DNA of 64,000 bases from Cupriavidus necator (GCF_013141915.1 NZ_SROX01000001.1:186001-250000), one strand, 5' to 3'. Shown: positions 24,842-34,593, counted from the first letter of the stretch. Numbers and translations: made by a program. Notes: generated by a model not told the origin, from the letters alone.

Positions 24842-26244
24842 GCCTTGACCGACGGATAGCAAAACGAATCGGTCGAGCAGTCGCCGCCTTCCAGCCGGAT
24901 CTGGTGCGCGCGATAGCCTTCCGGAAACTCGACCCAGTAATCGTCGGCCAGCGTCAGGCCGCCGTCCGGCCCGGCCTGCGCCATGACCTGCGCGCCGGGA
25001 ACGCCGCCGGGGTAGAACTGCTGGTCCCAGGTGGAATACAGCGAATTGGTCCAGTACACGCGCTGGCCGTCGCGGCTGATCTCGACCATCTGCGGACCGC
25101 CGGCGAAGGGCTTGCCGTTGGGGTGGGGGGTGCGGCGGACTATGCCGCCGAGATGGACCGAGCCGGCGAGCCGGGGCTTGCGTGGCTCGGTAACGTCGTA
25201 CTGGCGCATCTCGCCCGTGCCCCAGCAGGACACATAGAGGAACCTGTCGTCCAGCGACAGATCGATATCGGTCACCAGCGGCGGCACCGCGCCGAAGCCT
25301 TGCAGCAGCGGCGGCAGCTGGCTCGCCTCGGCGGGTTCCGCCGGGATCGTTGCCGTCTTCTCGGCGTGGAACTTGCCGTCTTCGCGCCACCACGTCCAGA
25401 TCGAGCCTTCCAGGTTGGTGGTGTCGACCACCACGCCAACGAAGCCGTACTCGCGCACCGGATCATGCGCGGGCCGGACTTCCAGCGCCATCTGGTGATT
25501 CGCCCCAAGGTCGATGGTCTGCACGTTGCGCCGCGCGCGCAGGTCCCAGAAATGCAGCTTGTGCCCGTAGCGGTTGCCAAGCAGGTCCTCGGGCACCAGG
25601 CCGTTCTCGAATTGCGGCGGCAGGGCCCATTCGCTGGACACCATGTAGTCGCGCGGCAGGTTCCACCAGAAGTCGTAGTGCTTCTGCTGCTCGCCGCGGT
25701 CGATCTCCCAGCGGCCCAGCACCTCGAAGGTCTCGCAGTCCATGATGAAGATGCCGGGCGCGCCGTCCGTCCCATCCGGCCCGCTGCCGCCCAGCGTGCT
25801 GACATAGATGCCTTCCGGGCCGCAGTGCACGGTATGGGGCCGCGAATAGCCGGTCTTGCGGAAGATCTCGTCCGGCTCGACGATCTTGTGGATGCGAGCC
25901 TGGGTCGGGTGCGGTTTGGTGTCGACGATATACAGCCGCGACGAGCGCATCCCTGGAATGATCAGGTAGCGCCGCTCCAGGAACGCATGGCCCGTCAGCG
26001 GCGACAGCGCCGACGAACAGGCGTTCCAGCCGAAGTGATGGAGTTCGTCGCCGTGGTGGGTCATCGGCACCGTGTGCACCACCTGGCTGTAGGTCGGCGA
26101 TCCGGGTTTGACGTCGATCACCGCGAGCGCGTCGGGCTGCGCGCCGCCGGGGCTGAGCAGCACCGTATAGGCGAAGGATTCCGCTGGCGCGCGGCTCGCA
26201 AGCTCCGGCGAGGCGTGAAACGTCGAGTCTGGCCGCATGTTCAT
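24838..26244 (-). CDS. SBP56 selenium-binding protein / methanethiol oxidase-like
   Basis: A 468-residue protein of the SBP56 family, at its usual length. Bacterial members oxidise methanethiol to formaldehyde, sulfide and hydrogen peroxide. Diagnostic segments are HHFGWNACSSAL, RSSRLYIVDTKPHP, GYSRPHTVHCGPEGIYVSTLGG, SEWALPPQFENG, and the end FCYPSVKA. There is no evident signal peptide, unlike some characterised methanethiol oxidases. The ATG at 26244 follows AGGAGGG. It lies upstream of, and overlaps, a small membrane protein gene; the SCO1/MauG genes often found with the enzyme are absent. Confidence 0.88.
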   Translation of the reverse strand: MNMRPDSTFHASPELASRAPAESFAYTVLLSPGGAQPDALAVIDVKPGSPTYSQVVHTVPMTHHGDELHHFGWNACSSALSPLTGHAFLERRYLIIPGMRSSRLYIVDTKPHPTQARIHKIVEPDEIFRKTGYSRPHTVHCGPEGIYVSTLGGSGPDGTDGAPGIFIMDCETFEVLGRWEIDRGEQQKHYDFWWNLPRDYMVSSEWALPPQFENGLVPEDLLGNRYGHKLHFWDLRARRNVQTIDLGANHQMALEVRPAHDPVREYGFVGVVVDTTNLEGSIWTWWREDGKFHAEKTATIPAEPAEASQLPPLLQGFGAVPPLVTDIDLSLDDRFLYVSCWGTGEMRQYDVTEPRKPRLAGSVHLGGIVRRTPHPNGKPFAGGPQMVEISRDGQRVYWTNSLYSTWDQQFYPGGVPGAQVMAQAGPDGGLTLADDYWVEFPEGYRAHQIRLEGGDCSTDSFCYPSVKA

Positions 26245-26469
26245 GGTGAGCCCTCCTGGTCCTGGCGGACCTCGCGACATCGCCGGTACGTCACTTGGCG
26301 CCTGGCCGACTGTGCGGTAAGCCTACCTAGACTAGGTCGTTCTGATTTCCGAGTCAAAGCCGCGCGTGCCGCCGTGCCGGCCGGATTCATGCAGGCGGAA
26401 GGTGTGGTTTGCGAAATACAGATTGCCCGAAACCCGTGGATCCCGCAGAAATGAGGCCTGGCGAGTGAA

Positions 26470-26901
26470 ATGGAAATCCAATCGATGGACGCGGCAAAAG
26501 CTGAACACGCAGAGGCGGCATACAGCCTCGACAATCCGGCACTGGAAAGCATTGGCGTCAGCATCACCCACTGGCGCGACGACTACGTGGAGCTGGAGCT
26601 GCCGCTGGCGCCCAGCATGCTCAACCGCAGCCGCGTCGTGCATGGCGGCACGATCTGCACGCTGCTCGATGCCGCCACCGGCTATGCCGGCCTCTACGCC
26701 GCGCCAGGCGAGACGCCGCGCCACGCGGTCACGCTCTCGCTGACCTCGAACTTCCTCAGCAACGGGACCGGCAAGCGGCTGACGGCGAAGGGCAAGGTCG
26801 ACCGCCGCGGGCGCTCGATCTTCTTTTCGCGCGCCGAGGTGTGGCTGGATGGCGAGCTGCTGGTGGCAACCGGCGTTGCCACGATGAAGTACCTGAAGTA
26901 G
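26470..26901 (+). CDS. PaaI-family hotdog thioesterase
   Basis: A 143-residue single-domain hotdog protein. The signature VVHGGTICTLLDAATGYAG at about residues 57-75 includes the HGG turn and the acidic residue used in catalysis. Members hydrolyse aromatic or medium-chain acyl-CoA. A second ATG 15 nt downstream is also possible. It is convergent with the AraC gene (10 bp between stops). Substrate unknown. Confidence 0.87.
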   Translation: MEIQSMDAAKAEHAEAAYSLDNPALESIGVSITHWRDDYVELELPLAPSMLNRSRVVHGGTICTLLDAATGYAGLYAAPGETPRHAVTLSLTSNFLSNGTGKRLTAKGKVDRRGRSIFFSRAEVWLDGELLVATGVATMKYLK

Positions 26902-26911
26902 GCGCGCCGTC

Positions 26912-27910
26912 TCAGGCGCCGTCCTGGCGCCAGCGCGTCGGCGACTTGCCGAACTGCGCCGCGAACCAGCGCGAGAAGGCGCTCGGTTCCGAAAACCCCA
27001 GCAGCGTCGCCACCTGCGCCAGCGGCCGCCGCGGATCCCGCAGATGGCGCTGCGCAAGCTCGCGCCGCACTTCATTGACCAGCGCGGAGAAGGTCACGCC
27101 ATCCTGCTCAAGCTGGCGCTGCAGGGTGCGCGGGCTGGTGCCGAGGCTTTGCGCGACCTGTTCCACCGCGCCGCGTCCGCGCGGCAGCAGCTGGTTGAGG
27201 GTGCGCCGCACCTCCGCGGCGATGGAAGGCTTGCCGGCCCCCGGCTGCAGGTCGAGAAAGCTGCGGGCGTAGCCGGCCAGGCTGGCATCGGCCAGCGGGT
27301 TGACGCGGTCCAGGTCGCCGCTGGCGAGCACCAGCCCGTCGAAGTCCGAACCGAATGCGAGGCGTTGCCCGAACAGGCGCCGGTGGATGCGCAGGTCGGC
27401 CGGCGCCGCATGCGCGAAATGCACGCTGTGCGGCATCCACGACTCGCCCAGGATGGCGCGGATCAGGCTCTGCAAGGCGGCCACGGTCAGTTCCATGGCC
27501 TGCCTGCCGGGCTGGTGCCGGCCGGTCTGCAAGGTCACGTGCAGCACCGTGATGCCGGGATACTCGGTGACCAGGATCGCGATGGAATCGCTGAGCCAGT
27601 GGCGGTAGCGCTCGATCTCGGCCAGCGCGTCGCGCAGCGTAGGCTGGTGCTGCAACAGCAGGCTGACCGGGCCGAAGTCTGACAGCCGCCACGATTCCCC
27701 CACCATCAGCCCAAGCGAATGGCAGCCCGTTATCCGCGCCGACGCTTCCAGCACTTCCGCCAGGCGCGCTTCGGGGATGCGCAGGTCGGGCGTGTACAGG
27801 CAGGCCTGGTCAAGGCCGGCCTGGGCAACCATCCGCACCGGGTCCAGCCCCGCGCCCCGGGCAATTGCCAGGTATTTGGTCAGCGATGCGCTGCGAACGA
27901 GGACGGTCAT
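26912..27910 (-). CDS. AraC-family transcriptional regulator
   Basis: A 332-residue regulator with the N-terminal arabinose-binding-like domain (PF12625 type) at residues 10-200 and a C-terminal double helix-turn-helix (VEQVAQSLGTSPRTLQRQLEQDGVTFSAL, then LAQVATLLGFSEPSAFSRWFAAQFGKSPTRWR). OruR and related proteins share this layout. It is divergent from a quinone oxidoreductase gene, 161 bp away, which may be its target. Effector unknown. Confidence 0.9.
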   Translation of the reverse strand: MTVLVRSASLTKYLAIARGAGLDPVRMVAQAGLDQACLYTPDLRIPEARLAEVLEASARITGCHSLGLMVGESWRLSDFGPVSLLLQHQPTLRDALAEIERYRHWLSDSIAILVTEYPGITVLHVTLQTGRHQPGRQAMELTVAALQSLIRAILGESWMPHSVHFAHAAPADLRIHRRLFGQRLAFGSDFDGLVLASGDLDRVNPLADASLAGYARSFLDLQPGAGKPSIAAEVRRTLNQLLPRGRGAVEQVAQSLGTSPRTLQRQLEQDGVTFSALVNEVRRELAQRHLRDPRRPLAQVATLLGFSEPSAFSRWFAAQFGKSPTRWRQDGA

Positions 27911-28071
27911 AGGCTGCTGCGGGAGTGGGTAGGGGCGTTGGTGATGTCCGTCGTCAAATGGCAAATCGTGGCGCGATCGGTCAAGGGCGCTGCGCGCCGG
28001 CTGTCTGACAATGGTCTTGCGCCGCGCCAATGATAGCGGCGCGGGCAGGACACCACAATCAGGAGACAGCC

Positions 28072-29052
28072 TTGGCAAAAGCCATTCGCATGTACGAGAC
28101 CGGAGGACCCGAGGTCCTCCGCTACGAGGACGCCGAAGTCGGCAATCCGGGTCCGGGCGAGGTACGGATCCGCCACGTCGCGGTCGGGCTGAACTATGCC
28201 GACACTTACTTCCGCAACGGCACGTATCCGGTGCCGCTGCCCAGCGGCATGGGCGTGGAGGCCGCCGGCGTGGTGCAGGCGGTCGGGGCCGGCGTGAGCC
28301 ATATCGCGGAAGGCGACCGCGTCACCTATACCGGCTTTACCAACACGCTGGGCGCGTACAGCACCGAGCGGCTGGTGCCCGCCGCGCCGCTGATCCGCCT
28401 GCCGGACGCGATCGGCTTCGAGACCGCCGCCGCGATGACCATGCGCGGGCTGACCGCGGCCTACCTGATGCGCCGCATCTACCCCTTCAGCGGCGGCGAG
28501 ACCATCCTGCTGCACGCGGCTGCCGGCGGCGTGGGGCTGATCGTCTCGCAGTGGGCGAAGCTGCTCGGCCTGACCGTGATCGGCACGGTGTCCACCGCGG
28601 CCAAGGCCGAGCTGGCGCGAGCCCATGGCTGCGCTCACATCATCGACTACAGCCGCGAGGACGTGGCCAGCCGGGTGCGCGAGCTGACCGACGGCGCCGG
28701 CGTCTCGGTGGTGTTCGACAGCGTCGGCAGGAACACCTTCCAGGGCTCGCTGGATTCGCTGAAGCGGCGCGGGCTGATGGTCTGCGTCGGCACGGCCTCG
28801 GGCACGATCCCGCCGTTCGATCCGCAATTGCTGGCCAGAAAGGGCTCGCTCTACCTGACCCGCCCGGCGCTGGCCGACTACATCGCTGATCCCGCCGAGA
28901 AGGCGGAACTGGCCGCGGAAGTCTTCGGCCATGTGGCCGCTGGCCGGATCCGCATCGAGATCCACCAGCGCTATGCGCTGCACGATGCGGCCCAGGCCCA
29001 CCGCGACCTGGAGTCGCGCCAGACCACCGGGTCTTCGATCTTTGCGCTGTAA
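28072..29052 (+). CDS. NADPH:quinone oxidoreductase (zeta-crystallin-like)
   Basis: A 326-residue medium-chain oxidoreductase without the structural zinc cysteines. It has YETGGPEVLRYEDAEVG near the start, the Rossmann motif LLHAAAGGVGLIVSQWAKLLG, and VVFDSVGRNTFQGSLDSLKRRG. TTG at 28072 is chosen because AGGAG stands 6 nt upstream; the length then matches Qor. Its stop TAA overlaps the ribosome site of the next gene, so it heads an operon with a TauD-like dioxygenase. Confidence 0.87.
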   Translation: MAKAIRMYETGGPEVLRYEDAEVGNPGPGEVRIRHVAVGLNYADTYFRNGTYPVPLPSGMGVEAAGVVQAVGAGVSHIAEGDRVTYTGFTNTLGAYSTERLVPAAPLIRLPDAIGFETAAAMTMRGLTAAYLMRRIYPFSGGETILLHAAAGGVGLIVSQWAKLLGLTVIGTVSTAAKAELARAHGCAHIIDYSREDVASRVRELTDGAGVSVVFDSVGRNTFQGSLDSLKRRGLMVCVGTASGTIPPFDPQLLARKGSLYLTRPALADYIADPAEKAELAAEVFGHVAAGRIRIEIHQRYALHDAAQAHRDLESRQTTGSSIFAL

Positions 29053-29064
29053 AGGAGCGTGCCC

Positions 29065-29907
29065 ATGCGAGTCCAACAACTTACCTGCACCATCGGCGCC
29101 GAAGTGAGCGGCGTCAGCCTGGCCGACGCCGCGCGCGATGCGACGCTGTTTGCCGAGATCAAGTCCCTGCTGCTTGCGCACAAGGTGCTGTTCCTGCGCG
29201 GCCAGGACATCTCGCGCGCGGACCACGTGGCGTTCGCGCGGCGCTTCGGTGAACTGGAAGACCATCCGGTGGCCGGCAGCGATCCCGACCATCCCGGGCT
29301 GGTCCAGATCTATCGCAGCGACAAGCGCGAGAACTACGAGAACAGCTACCACACCGACGGCAGCTGGCGCGAATGCCCGCCGATGGGCTGCGTGCTGCGT
29401 TGCATCGAGTCGCCGGCGGTCGGCGGCGACACCATCTGGGTCAACATGGCCGCGGCCTACGAGAACCTGCCCGAGGAAATCAGGCAGCGCATCGCCGGCC
29501 TGCGCGCCAAGCACGGCATCGAGCATTCCTTCGGCGCCGCGATGAGCCCGGAGAACCGCGCCAAGCTTGCCGCGCAGTACCCCGCGGTCGAGCACCCGGT
29601 GGTGCGCACGCATCCGGAGACCGGCGAGAAGGTGCTCTATGTCTGTGGCTTCTCCACCCACTTTGTCAATTTCCACACGCCCGAGAACGTGCGCTACGGG
29701 CAGGACAAGACCCCGGGCGCGAGCCATCTGCTGAACTACCTGATCAGCCAGGCGGCGATTCCCGAATACCAGGTGCGTTTCCGCTGGCAGCCCAACAGCG
29801 TGGCCATCTGGGACAACCGCTGCACCCAGCACTACGCGGTGCAGGACTACTGGCCGGCGCCGCGCAAGATGGAGCGCGCCGCCATCATCGGCGACAAGCC
29901 GTTCTGA
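29065..29907 (+). CDS. TauD/TfdA-family 2-oxoglutarate-dependent dioxygenase
   Basis: A 280-residue non-heme iron dioxygenase. The facial triad is H96-x-D98 (YHTDGSW) and H256 (TQHYAVQDYWP), with R267 or R271 to bind 2-oxoglutarate. The family includes taurine, 2,4-D and gamma-butyrobetaine hydroxylases, so the substrate is not predicted from sequence. The ATG at 29065 is 7 nt after AAAGGAG, which overlaps the preceding stop. Neighbours downstream are a BKACE-family enzyme and a Bug binding protein, suggesting hydroxylation or cleavage of an imported acid. Confidence 0.9.
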   Translation: MRVQQLTCTIGAEVSGVSLADAARDATLFAEIKSLLLAHKVLFLRGQDISRADHVAFARRFGELEDHPVAGSDPDHPGLVQIYRSDKRENYENSYHTDGSWRECPPMGCVLRCIESPAVGGDTIWVNMAAAYENLPEEIRQRIAGLRAKHGIEHSFGAAMSPENRAKLAAQYPAVEHPVVRTHPETGEKVLYVCGFSTHFVNFHTPENVRYGQDKTPGASHLLNYLISQAAIPEYQVRFRWQPNSVAIWDNRCTQHYAVQDYWPAPRKMERAAIIGDKPF

Positions 29908-29960
29908 GCCGCGCCAGCGCCGCCCGGCCTGGCCGGCGCCATGACCAATGGAGACATGCC

Positions 29961-31019
29961 GTGAATTACCTCGATGGATCCCTGTTCCCCGAAAACCAGC
30001 AGCCGCTGATCATCACCGCGGCACCGTATGCGCCGGGCTGGCTGCCTTCCGATTTTCCGGAGGACATCCCGGTGACGATGGCAGACCAGGTCCAGAAAGC
30101 CGTTGACTGCTACAACGCGGGCGCGACGGTGCTGCACCTGCACGTGCGCGAGCTCGACGGCAAAGGCTCGAAGCGCCTGTCCAAGTTCAACGAACTGATC
30201 GCCGGGGTGCGCAAGGCCGTGCCGGAGATGATCATCCAGGTGGGCGGGTCGATCAGCTTCGCCCCGGAGAACGAGGGCGAAGCCGCCAAGTGGCTGTCCG
30301 ACGACACGCGCCACATGCTGGCCGAACTCGATCCCGTGCCCGACCAGGTCACCGTGACGGTGAACACCTCGCAGATGAACGTGACCGAACATGCCGAACT
30401 GGCGGACTTCAAGGGCACCTCGCGCGAGAATCCCGCGATCTTCAACGCGTACAAGGAAATGACGGTTCCCGCCCAGCCCGGCTGGGTCGAAGAGCACATC
30501 CGCCGTCTTTCCGCGGCCGGTATCCAGAGCGCATTCCAGTGCTACAACGTCAACAGCTTCGAATCCGTCGAGCGGCTGATCCGGCGCGGCATCTACAAGG
30601 GCCCGCTGGTGATGAACTGGGTCGCGATCAGCGGCGGCATGGATGCGCCAAGCGTGTTCAACCTTGCCAACATCGTCCGGGCCGTGCCGGACGGCGCCGT
30701 GCTGACCGTCGAAAGCTCCGTGCGCAACGTGCTGCCCGTGAACATGATGGGCATCGCGCTGGGGCTGCATGTGCGCTGCGGGACCGAGGACTGCCTCTGG
30801 AACCAGTCGCGCACGGCCAAGATGAGCACGGTGAAGCAGATCGAGCAGCTGGTGCGCATCGCGGGCGAATTCGGCCGCAAGGTGGCAACGGCACAGGAAG
30901 CGCGCGAGATCCAGAAGCTCGGTGTGTTCTACGACACGGTCGAGGAGACGCTGGCCGCCAACGGCTTCGCGCCGAACCGCAACGGCGGCAATCAGGGCTT
31001 CCTGCGCAAGGCCGCTTGA
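29961..31019 (+). CDS. BKACE (DUF849) beta-keto acid cleavage enzyme
   Basis: A 352-residue zinc enzyme of the 3-keto-5-aminohexanoate cleavage family. Members condense a beta-keto acid with acetyl-CoA and release acetoacetyl-type CoA plus a shorter product. The zinc pair H59/H61 is in ATVLHLHVREL, and further family segments are QVGGSISFAPE and VRCGTEDCLW. The start is GTG at 29961 with GGAG upstream. It lies 53 bp after the TauD-like gene. Substrates of the family include dehydrocarnitine and amino-keto acids; which one applies is unknown. Confidence 0.88.
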   Translation: MNYLDGSLFPENQQPLIITAAPYAPGWLPSDFPEDIPVTMADQVQKAVDCYNAGATVLHLHVRELDGKGSKRLSKFNELIAGVRKAVPEMIIQVGGSISFAPENEGEAAKWLSDDTRHMLAELDPVPDQVTVTVNTSQMNVTEHAELADFKGTSRENPAIFNAYKEMTVPAQPGWVEEHIRRLSAAGIQSAFQCYNVNSFESVERLIRRGIYKGPLVMNWVAISGGMDAPSVFNLANIVRAVPDGAVLTVESSVRNVLPVNMMGIALGLHVRCGTEDCLWNQSRTAKMSTVKQIEQLVRIAGEFGRKVATAQEAREIQKLGVFYDTVEETLAANGFAPNRNGGNQGFLRKAA

Positions 31020-31107
31020 TCCGCGCCGGCTGCTACTGGCAAGCGGCCCGCAGAAGGGCAGGGGCGCCGGCTGGTTGCCCCTGACCCTCGCATATTCGGA
31101 GACAACC

Positions 31108-32106
31108 ATGAAGCAAGCACAATCGTCGTCGCGCCGCAAGGCGTTGTTGTCATGCATGCTCGGCCTGGTGCTGCCGGCCGCGTTCCCGGCGGTCGCCCAG
31201 GCCCAGGCGTGGCCGACCAAGGTGGTCAGGATCGTGGTCGGCGGCCCGGCCGGCGGCACCGCCGACATCCTCGGGCGCCTGCTGGCCGAGGGGCTGACGC
31301 AGTCGCTGGGCAAGCCGGTGATTGTCGAGCAGAAGCCCGGCGGCGCCGGCGCGATCGCGGTCAGCACGCTGCTGTCGGCGCCGCACGACGGGCATACGCT
31401 GCTGCTGATCCAGGGCGGCATCGTCTCCGAGACGCCGCTGGCGCTGAAGGTCTCGTTCGATCCGTTCAAGGACCTGAAGCCCATTGCCCAGGTGGCGCGC
31501 ACCGGCCTGGTACTGGTGGGCAACCCCAGGCTGCCGGCGAAGAACTTCAGCGAACTGCTGGCCTACATCAAGAGCAAGCCGGGGCAGATCGACTATGCCT
31601 CGTATGCCGCCGGCATGCGCGGGCAAACGCTCGGGGTCCAGTTCAATCGGCTGGCGGGCGTGAACATGAGCCATGTCGGCTACAAGGGATCGCCGCCGGG
31701 GTTGCAGGATGTGATGGGCGGCCATGTGCCGCTGATGTTCGACGGCCTGGCCACCTCGCTGCCGCTGATCAAGGCCGGCAAGTTAAAGGCCTATGCCGTG
31801 GCCTACCCGAAGCGCATCCCCGCGCTGCCGGATGTGCCGACCTTCGCCGAGGTCGGCTTCCCGGCGATGACGGAGCCCGGCTGGATGGGCGTGTGGCTGC
31901 CGCCGGACGTGCCCGCGGCGGTGCAGGAAAAGATCCGCAACGCCACGCTGGCCATCGTGCAGCAGCCCGGTTACCGCAAGCACGTGGAAGACATGGGCAT
32001 GGACAACGGGCAGCCGCTCAGCAGCGAGGCGCTGTCCCGGGAAGCGCGCGCGGCCTACGAACGGCAGGCGGAACTGCTGCGCTCGATCCACTTCGTGCCG
32101 GAGTAG
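31108..32106 (+). CDS. Bug-family (TctC) periplasmic binding protein
   Basis: A 332-residue binding protein with a signal peptide ending near AQA/Q at about residue 34. The family hallmarks are WPTKVVRIVVGGPAGGTADILGR, VEQKPGGAGAIAV, and VGYKGSPPGLQDVMGGHVPLMFD. Bug proteins hold carboxylated ligands for Tct permeases; none is adjacent. It is the fourth gene after qor, TauD-like and BKACE, so it probably binds that pathway's substrate. The ATG follows CGGAGAC. Confidence 0.92.
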   Translation: MKQAQSSSRRKALLSCMLGLVLPAAFPAVAQAQAWPTKVVRIVVGGPAGGTADILGRLLAEGLTQSLGKPVIVEQKPGGAGAIAVSTLLSAPHDGHTLLLIQGGIVSETPLALKVSFDPFKDLKPIAQVARTGLVLVGNPRLPAKNFSELLAYIKSKPGQIDYASYAAGMRGQTLGVQFNRLAGVNMSHVGYKGSPPGLQDVMGGHVPLMFDGLATSLPLIKAGKLKAYAVAYPKRIPALPDVPTFAEVGFPAMTEPGWMGVWLPPDVPAAVQEKIRNATLAIVQQPGYRKHVEDMGMDNGQPLSSEALSREARAAYERQAELLRSIHFVPE

Positions 32107-32140
32107 CCGCCAGCGGGCCCGGCCGCGACCGGCATGGGAC

Positions 32141-33073
32141 CTATCGTTTCCTGCGTCGGCGCGTGCCCGCGAACATCGACATGTCGCGCAGGATGCCGTC
32201 CAGCAGCGTATTGGCCGCCACGCCCAGCGGCCGTCCGGCTTTCACCAGGAGGCGCGCCTTGGCGGCTTCGAACAGCGGATGGGCGATCGGCAGCGTCACC
32301 AGTTCGCCGGATTGCAGTTCGCGGTAGGCGGCAAAGCCCCCGATCAGCGTGATGCCGTCATGGCGCTTGACGAAGTGGCGCAGCACCGCCAGCGAGTTGG
32401 TGGTCAGCGTCGGGCGGATCTGGATGTTCTCGGCGTAGGCCAGCATCTGCACCACCTGGCCCAGTCCGAACGCCGGCGGCATCATCGCCAGCGGGTAGTC
32501 CGCCAGCTCGTGCACGTCGACCTTGCCGCCGCGGCGTGCCAGCGCATGCCCGGCATGCACCAGCAGCACCACCGGCTGCGATGACGTGGCCACCCAGGCG
32601 ATGTCGGCATGGCTGGGCGGGTTGTAGGCCAGGCCGATGTGGGCGCGGCTTTCCGCCACCTCTTGCAGCACGTTGTTCACCGGCAGGATGTCGACGGTCA
32701 CGTCGAGCCGCGGATAGCGTGCGCAGAAGTCCGTCAGCACTTCATCCATCAGGCCGTCGACATAGCCCTCGCTGGTGGCGATGCGCACCTGGCCGTGCTG
32801 CAGCCCGCGCAAGGCCTGCAGGCGGTCCTCGAACAGTTCCTGCTGGGCGCGGCAGCCGCGCCAGTACTCCAGCAGGTGCAGCGCGGCTTCGGTCGGCTGC
32901 ACGCCGCGCGCATGGCGGTCGAACAGTGGCGCGCCGACTTCTTCTTCCAGCAGGCGGATCTGGCGCGTGATCACCGACGGCGAAGTGTTGATGCTGTCGG
33001 CAGCGCCGCGGATCGAGCCGTGGGTCAGTACCTCGTGGAAATAGCGCAGCCTGCGCTGGTTCAGTTCCCGCAT
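32141..33073 (-). CDS. LysR-type transcriptional regulator
   Basis: A 310-residue LysR regulator. The helix-turn-helix is at residues 5-65 ([39 protein letters not shown]); the sensor domain begins near residue 92 ([20 protein letters not shown]). It is convergent with the Bug gene and divergent from an MFS/M81 pair, with a symmetrical T-N11-A site in the gap. It may control either or both sides. The C-terminus is very basic (RRRRKR). Confidence 0.9.
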   Translation of the reverse strand: MRELNQRRLRYFHEVLTHGSIRGAADSINTSPSVITRQIRLLEEEVGAPLFDRHARGVQPTEAALHLLEYWRGCRAQQELFEDRLQALRGLQHGQVRIATSEGYVDGLMDEVLTDFCARYPRLDVTVDILPVNNVLQEVAESRAHIGLAYNPPSHADIAWVATSSQPVVLLVHAGHALARRGGKVDVHELADYPLAMMPPAFGLGQVVQMLAYAENIQIRPTLTTNSLAVLRHFVKRHDGITLIGGFAAYRELQSGELVTLPIAHPLFEAAKARLLVKAGRPLGVAANTLLDGILRDMSMFAGTRRRRKR

Positions 33074-33117
33074 GTCGGATCTCAATGTTCGGCGTGGAAG
33101 GAGCCGGGCGTCGTAGT

Positions 33118-33134
33118 GTTGCCGGCTGGGCAAC
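33118..33134. promoter_or_regulatory. LysR-type operator GTTGCC-N5-GGCAAC
   Basis: A perfect 6-bp inverted repeat with an embedded T-N11-A core (33120-33132). It is 45 bp upstream of the LysR start and 111 bp upstream of the divergent MFS start, the position expected for autoregulation and activation. Confidence 0.55.
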
Positions 33135-33244
33135 GATAGCCGACTTAAGTTGCTCTTGCTCTGTTTTTTCAGATGCCAGACGATCAACGCCTGCCACCGA
33201 CAGACATCGCGTCCACCAGAGCCGACCACCGGAGAGAGATCGAC

Positions 33245-34564
33245 ATGTCCGCAATCCTGCCCCCACGCACCCCGACGGAAAGCGGCAGCGCCGCGCAGCA
33301 GGCGCTGTACCGCAAGCTGAACTGGCGCCTGTTGCCGTTCCTGCTGCTGTGCTACACCTTTGCCTACCTGGATCGCGTCAACATCGGCTTTGCCAAGCTG
33401 CAGATGCAGAGCGAGCTGGGCTTTTCCGATGCGGTGTACGGACTGGGCGCGGGCATCTTCTTCTTCGGCTACGTGCTGTTCGAGATCCCGAGCAACCTGT
33501 TGCTGCCCCGGATTGGCGCGCGCAAGACCATCAGCCGCATCCTGGTGCTGTGGGGGCTGACCTCGGCAGGCATGATGTTCGTGCGCGACGAGACCACCTT
33601 CTACGTGCTGCGCTTCCTGCTGGGCGTGTTCGAGGCGGGCTTCGCCCCCGGCATGATCTTTTACCTGACCTACTGGTACGGGCAGCGGCGCATGGCCCGG
33701 GTGATGGCGGTGGTGATGCTGGCCGGCCCCATCGGCGGCATCTTCGGCTCGCCGCTGTCCACCTGGCTGATGACGGGCCTGTCAGGCGCGCACGGCCTGG
33801 CCGGATGGCAATGGATGTTCCTGGTCGAAGGGCTGCCCTGCGTGCTGCTCGGCGTGCTGGCGCTGCGCGTGCTGGCCGACCGGCCGGCCGAGGCACGCTG
33901 GCTCAGCGACGCGGAAAAGCGCATGCTCGCCGCCGAGTTGCAGGCGCCGCCGGGCGGGCATCAGTCGTTCGGCGAGGTGGCGCGCGATCCGCGCGTCTAC
34001 CTGCTGGCCTTTGCCTACTTCACCATGATCTGCGGCATCTACGCGGTGAGCTTCTGGCTGCCGTCCATTCTGAAGGCGGACGGCGTCACCGACACCATGC
34101 AGATCGGGCTGTATTCGATGATTCCTTATATCGCGGCGGCGCTTGCCATGATCGTGATCGGCCGCAGCTCGGATCGCCGCGGCGAGCGCCGCTGGCATAG
34201 CGCAGTGCCGGCCTTTGTCGGCGCGGTGGCGCTGGCCGGCGCCACGCTGTCCAGTGGCAACCTGCCGGTGTCGCTGCTGTGCATGACCATCGCCACGGCG
34301 ATGATGTGGGCCGCCTATACCGTGTTCTGGGCGATTCCGTCGCAATACCTGAAGGGCGATGCCGCGGCCGGCGGCATCGCGCTGATCAACACCATCGGCC
34401 TGGTCGGCGGCTTCCTCAGCCCGACCATCATCGGCACCGTGCGCACCGCCACCGGCAGCATGCAGGCCGGACTGCTGGTGATGGTGGCGCTGCTGGTGGC
34501 CGGCGCGGCGGTGCTGGTGGCCAACCGGATGCCGTCGCCCGAGGGCGCGGTGGCGCCGGCCTGA
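33245..34564 (+). CDS. MFS transporter of the anion:cation symporter family
   Basis: A 439-residue importer with twelve membrane segments. It has the ACS opening [28 protein letters not shown], the [10 protein letters not shown] motif between helices 2 and 3, and [17 protein letters not shown]. The ATG at 33245 follows GGAGAGAG. It is followed 29 bp later by an M81 peptidase gene, so it may import that enzyme's peptide- or amide-like substrate or related organic acid (inference). Confidence 0.9.
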   Translation: MSAILPPRTPTESGSAAQQALYRKLNWRLLPFLLLCYTFAYLDRVNIGFAKLQMQSELGFSDAVYGLGAGIFFFGYVLFEIPSNLLLPRIGARKTISRILVLWGLTSAGMMFVRDETTFYVLRFLLGVFEAGFAPGMIFYLTYWYGQRRMARVMAVVMLAGPIGGIFGSPLSTWLMTGLSGAHGLAGWQWMFLVEGLPCVLLGVLALRVLADRPAEARWLSDAEKRMLAAELQAPPGGHQSFGEVARDPRVYLLAFAYFTMICGIYAVSFWLPSILKADGVTDTMQIGLYSMIPYIAAALAMIVIGRSSDRRGERRWHSAVPAFVGAVALAGATLSSGNLPVSLLCMTIATAMMWAAYTVFWAIPSQYLKGDAAAGGIALINTIGLVGGFLSPTIIGTVRTATGSMQAGLLVMVALLVAGAAVLVANRMPSPEGAVAPA

Positions 34565-34593
34565 GGCCGGACCTTCATTTCACGGAGAAAACC

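Noticed and set aside
24842-25393. Upstream extension of the small membrane protein beyond the TTG at 24841
   Set aside because: It overlaps the SBP56 gene in another frame and is Arg/Pro-rich, while the membrane part begins only after 24841.
27907-29832. 641-codon open frame on the minus strand
   Set aside because: It lies opposite qor and the TauD-like gene, both with family motifs; its product is Arg/His/Gly-rich low-complexity sequence typical of antisense frames in GC-rich DNA.
29847-31523. 558-codon open frame on the minus strand
   Set aside because: Antisense to the BKACE and Bug genes; no recognisable motif and no ribosome site.
34279-34593. Upstream extension of the M81 peptidase frame
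   Set aside because: It overlaps the MFS gene in another frame; TTG at 34594 has a ribosome site and the family N-terminus.
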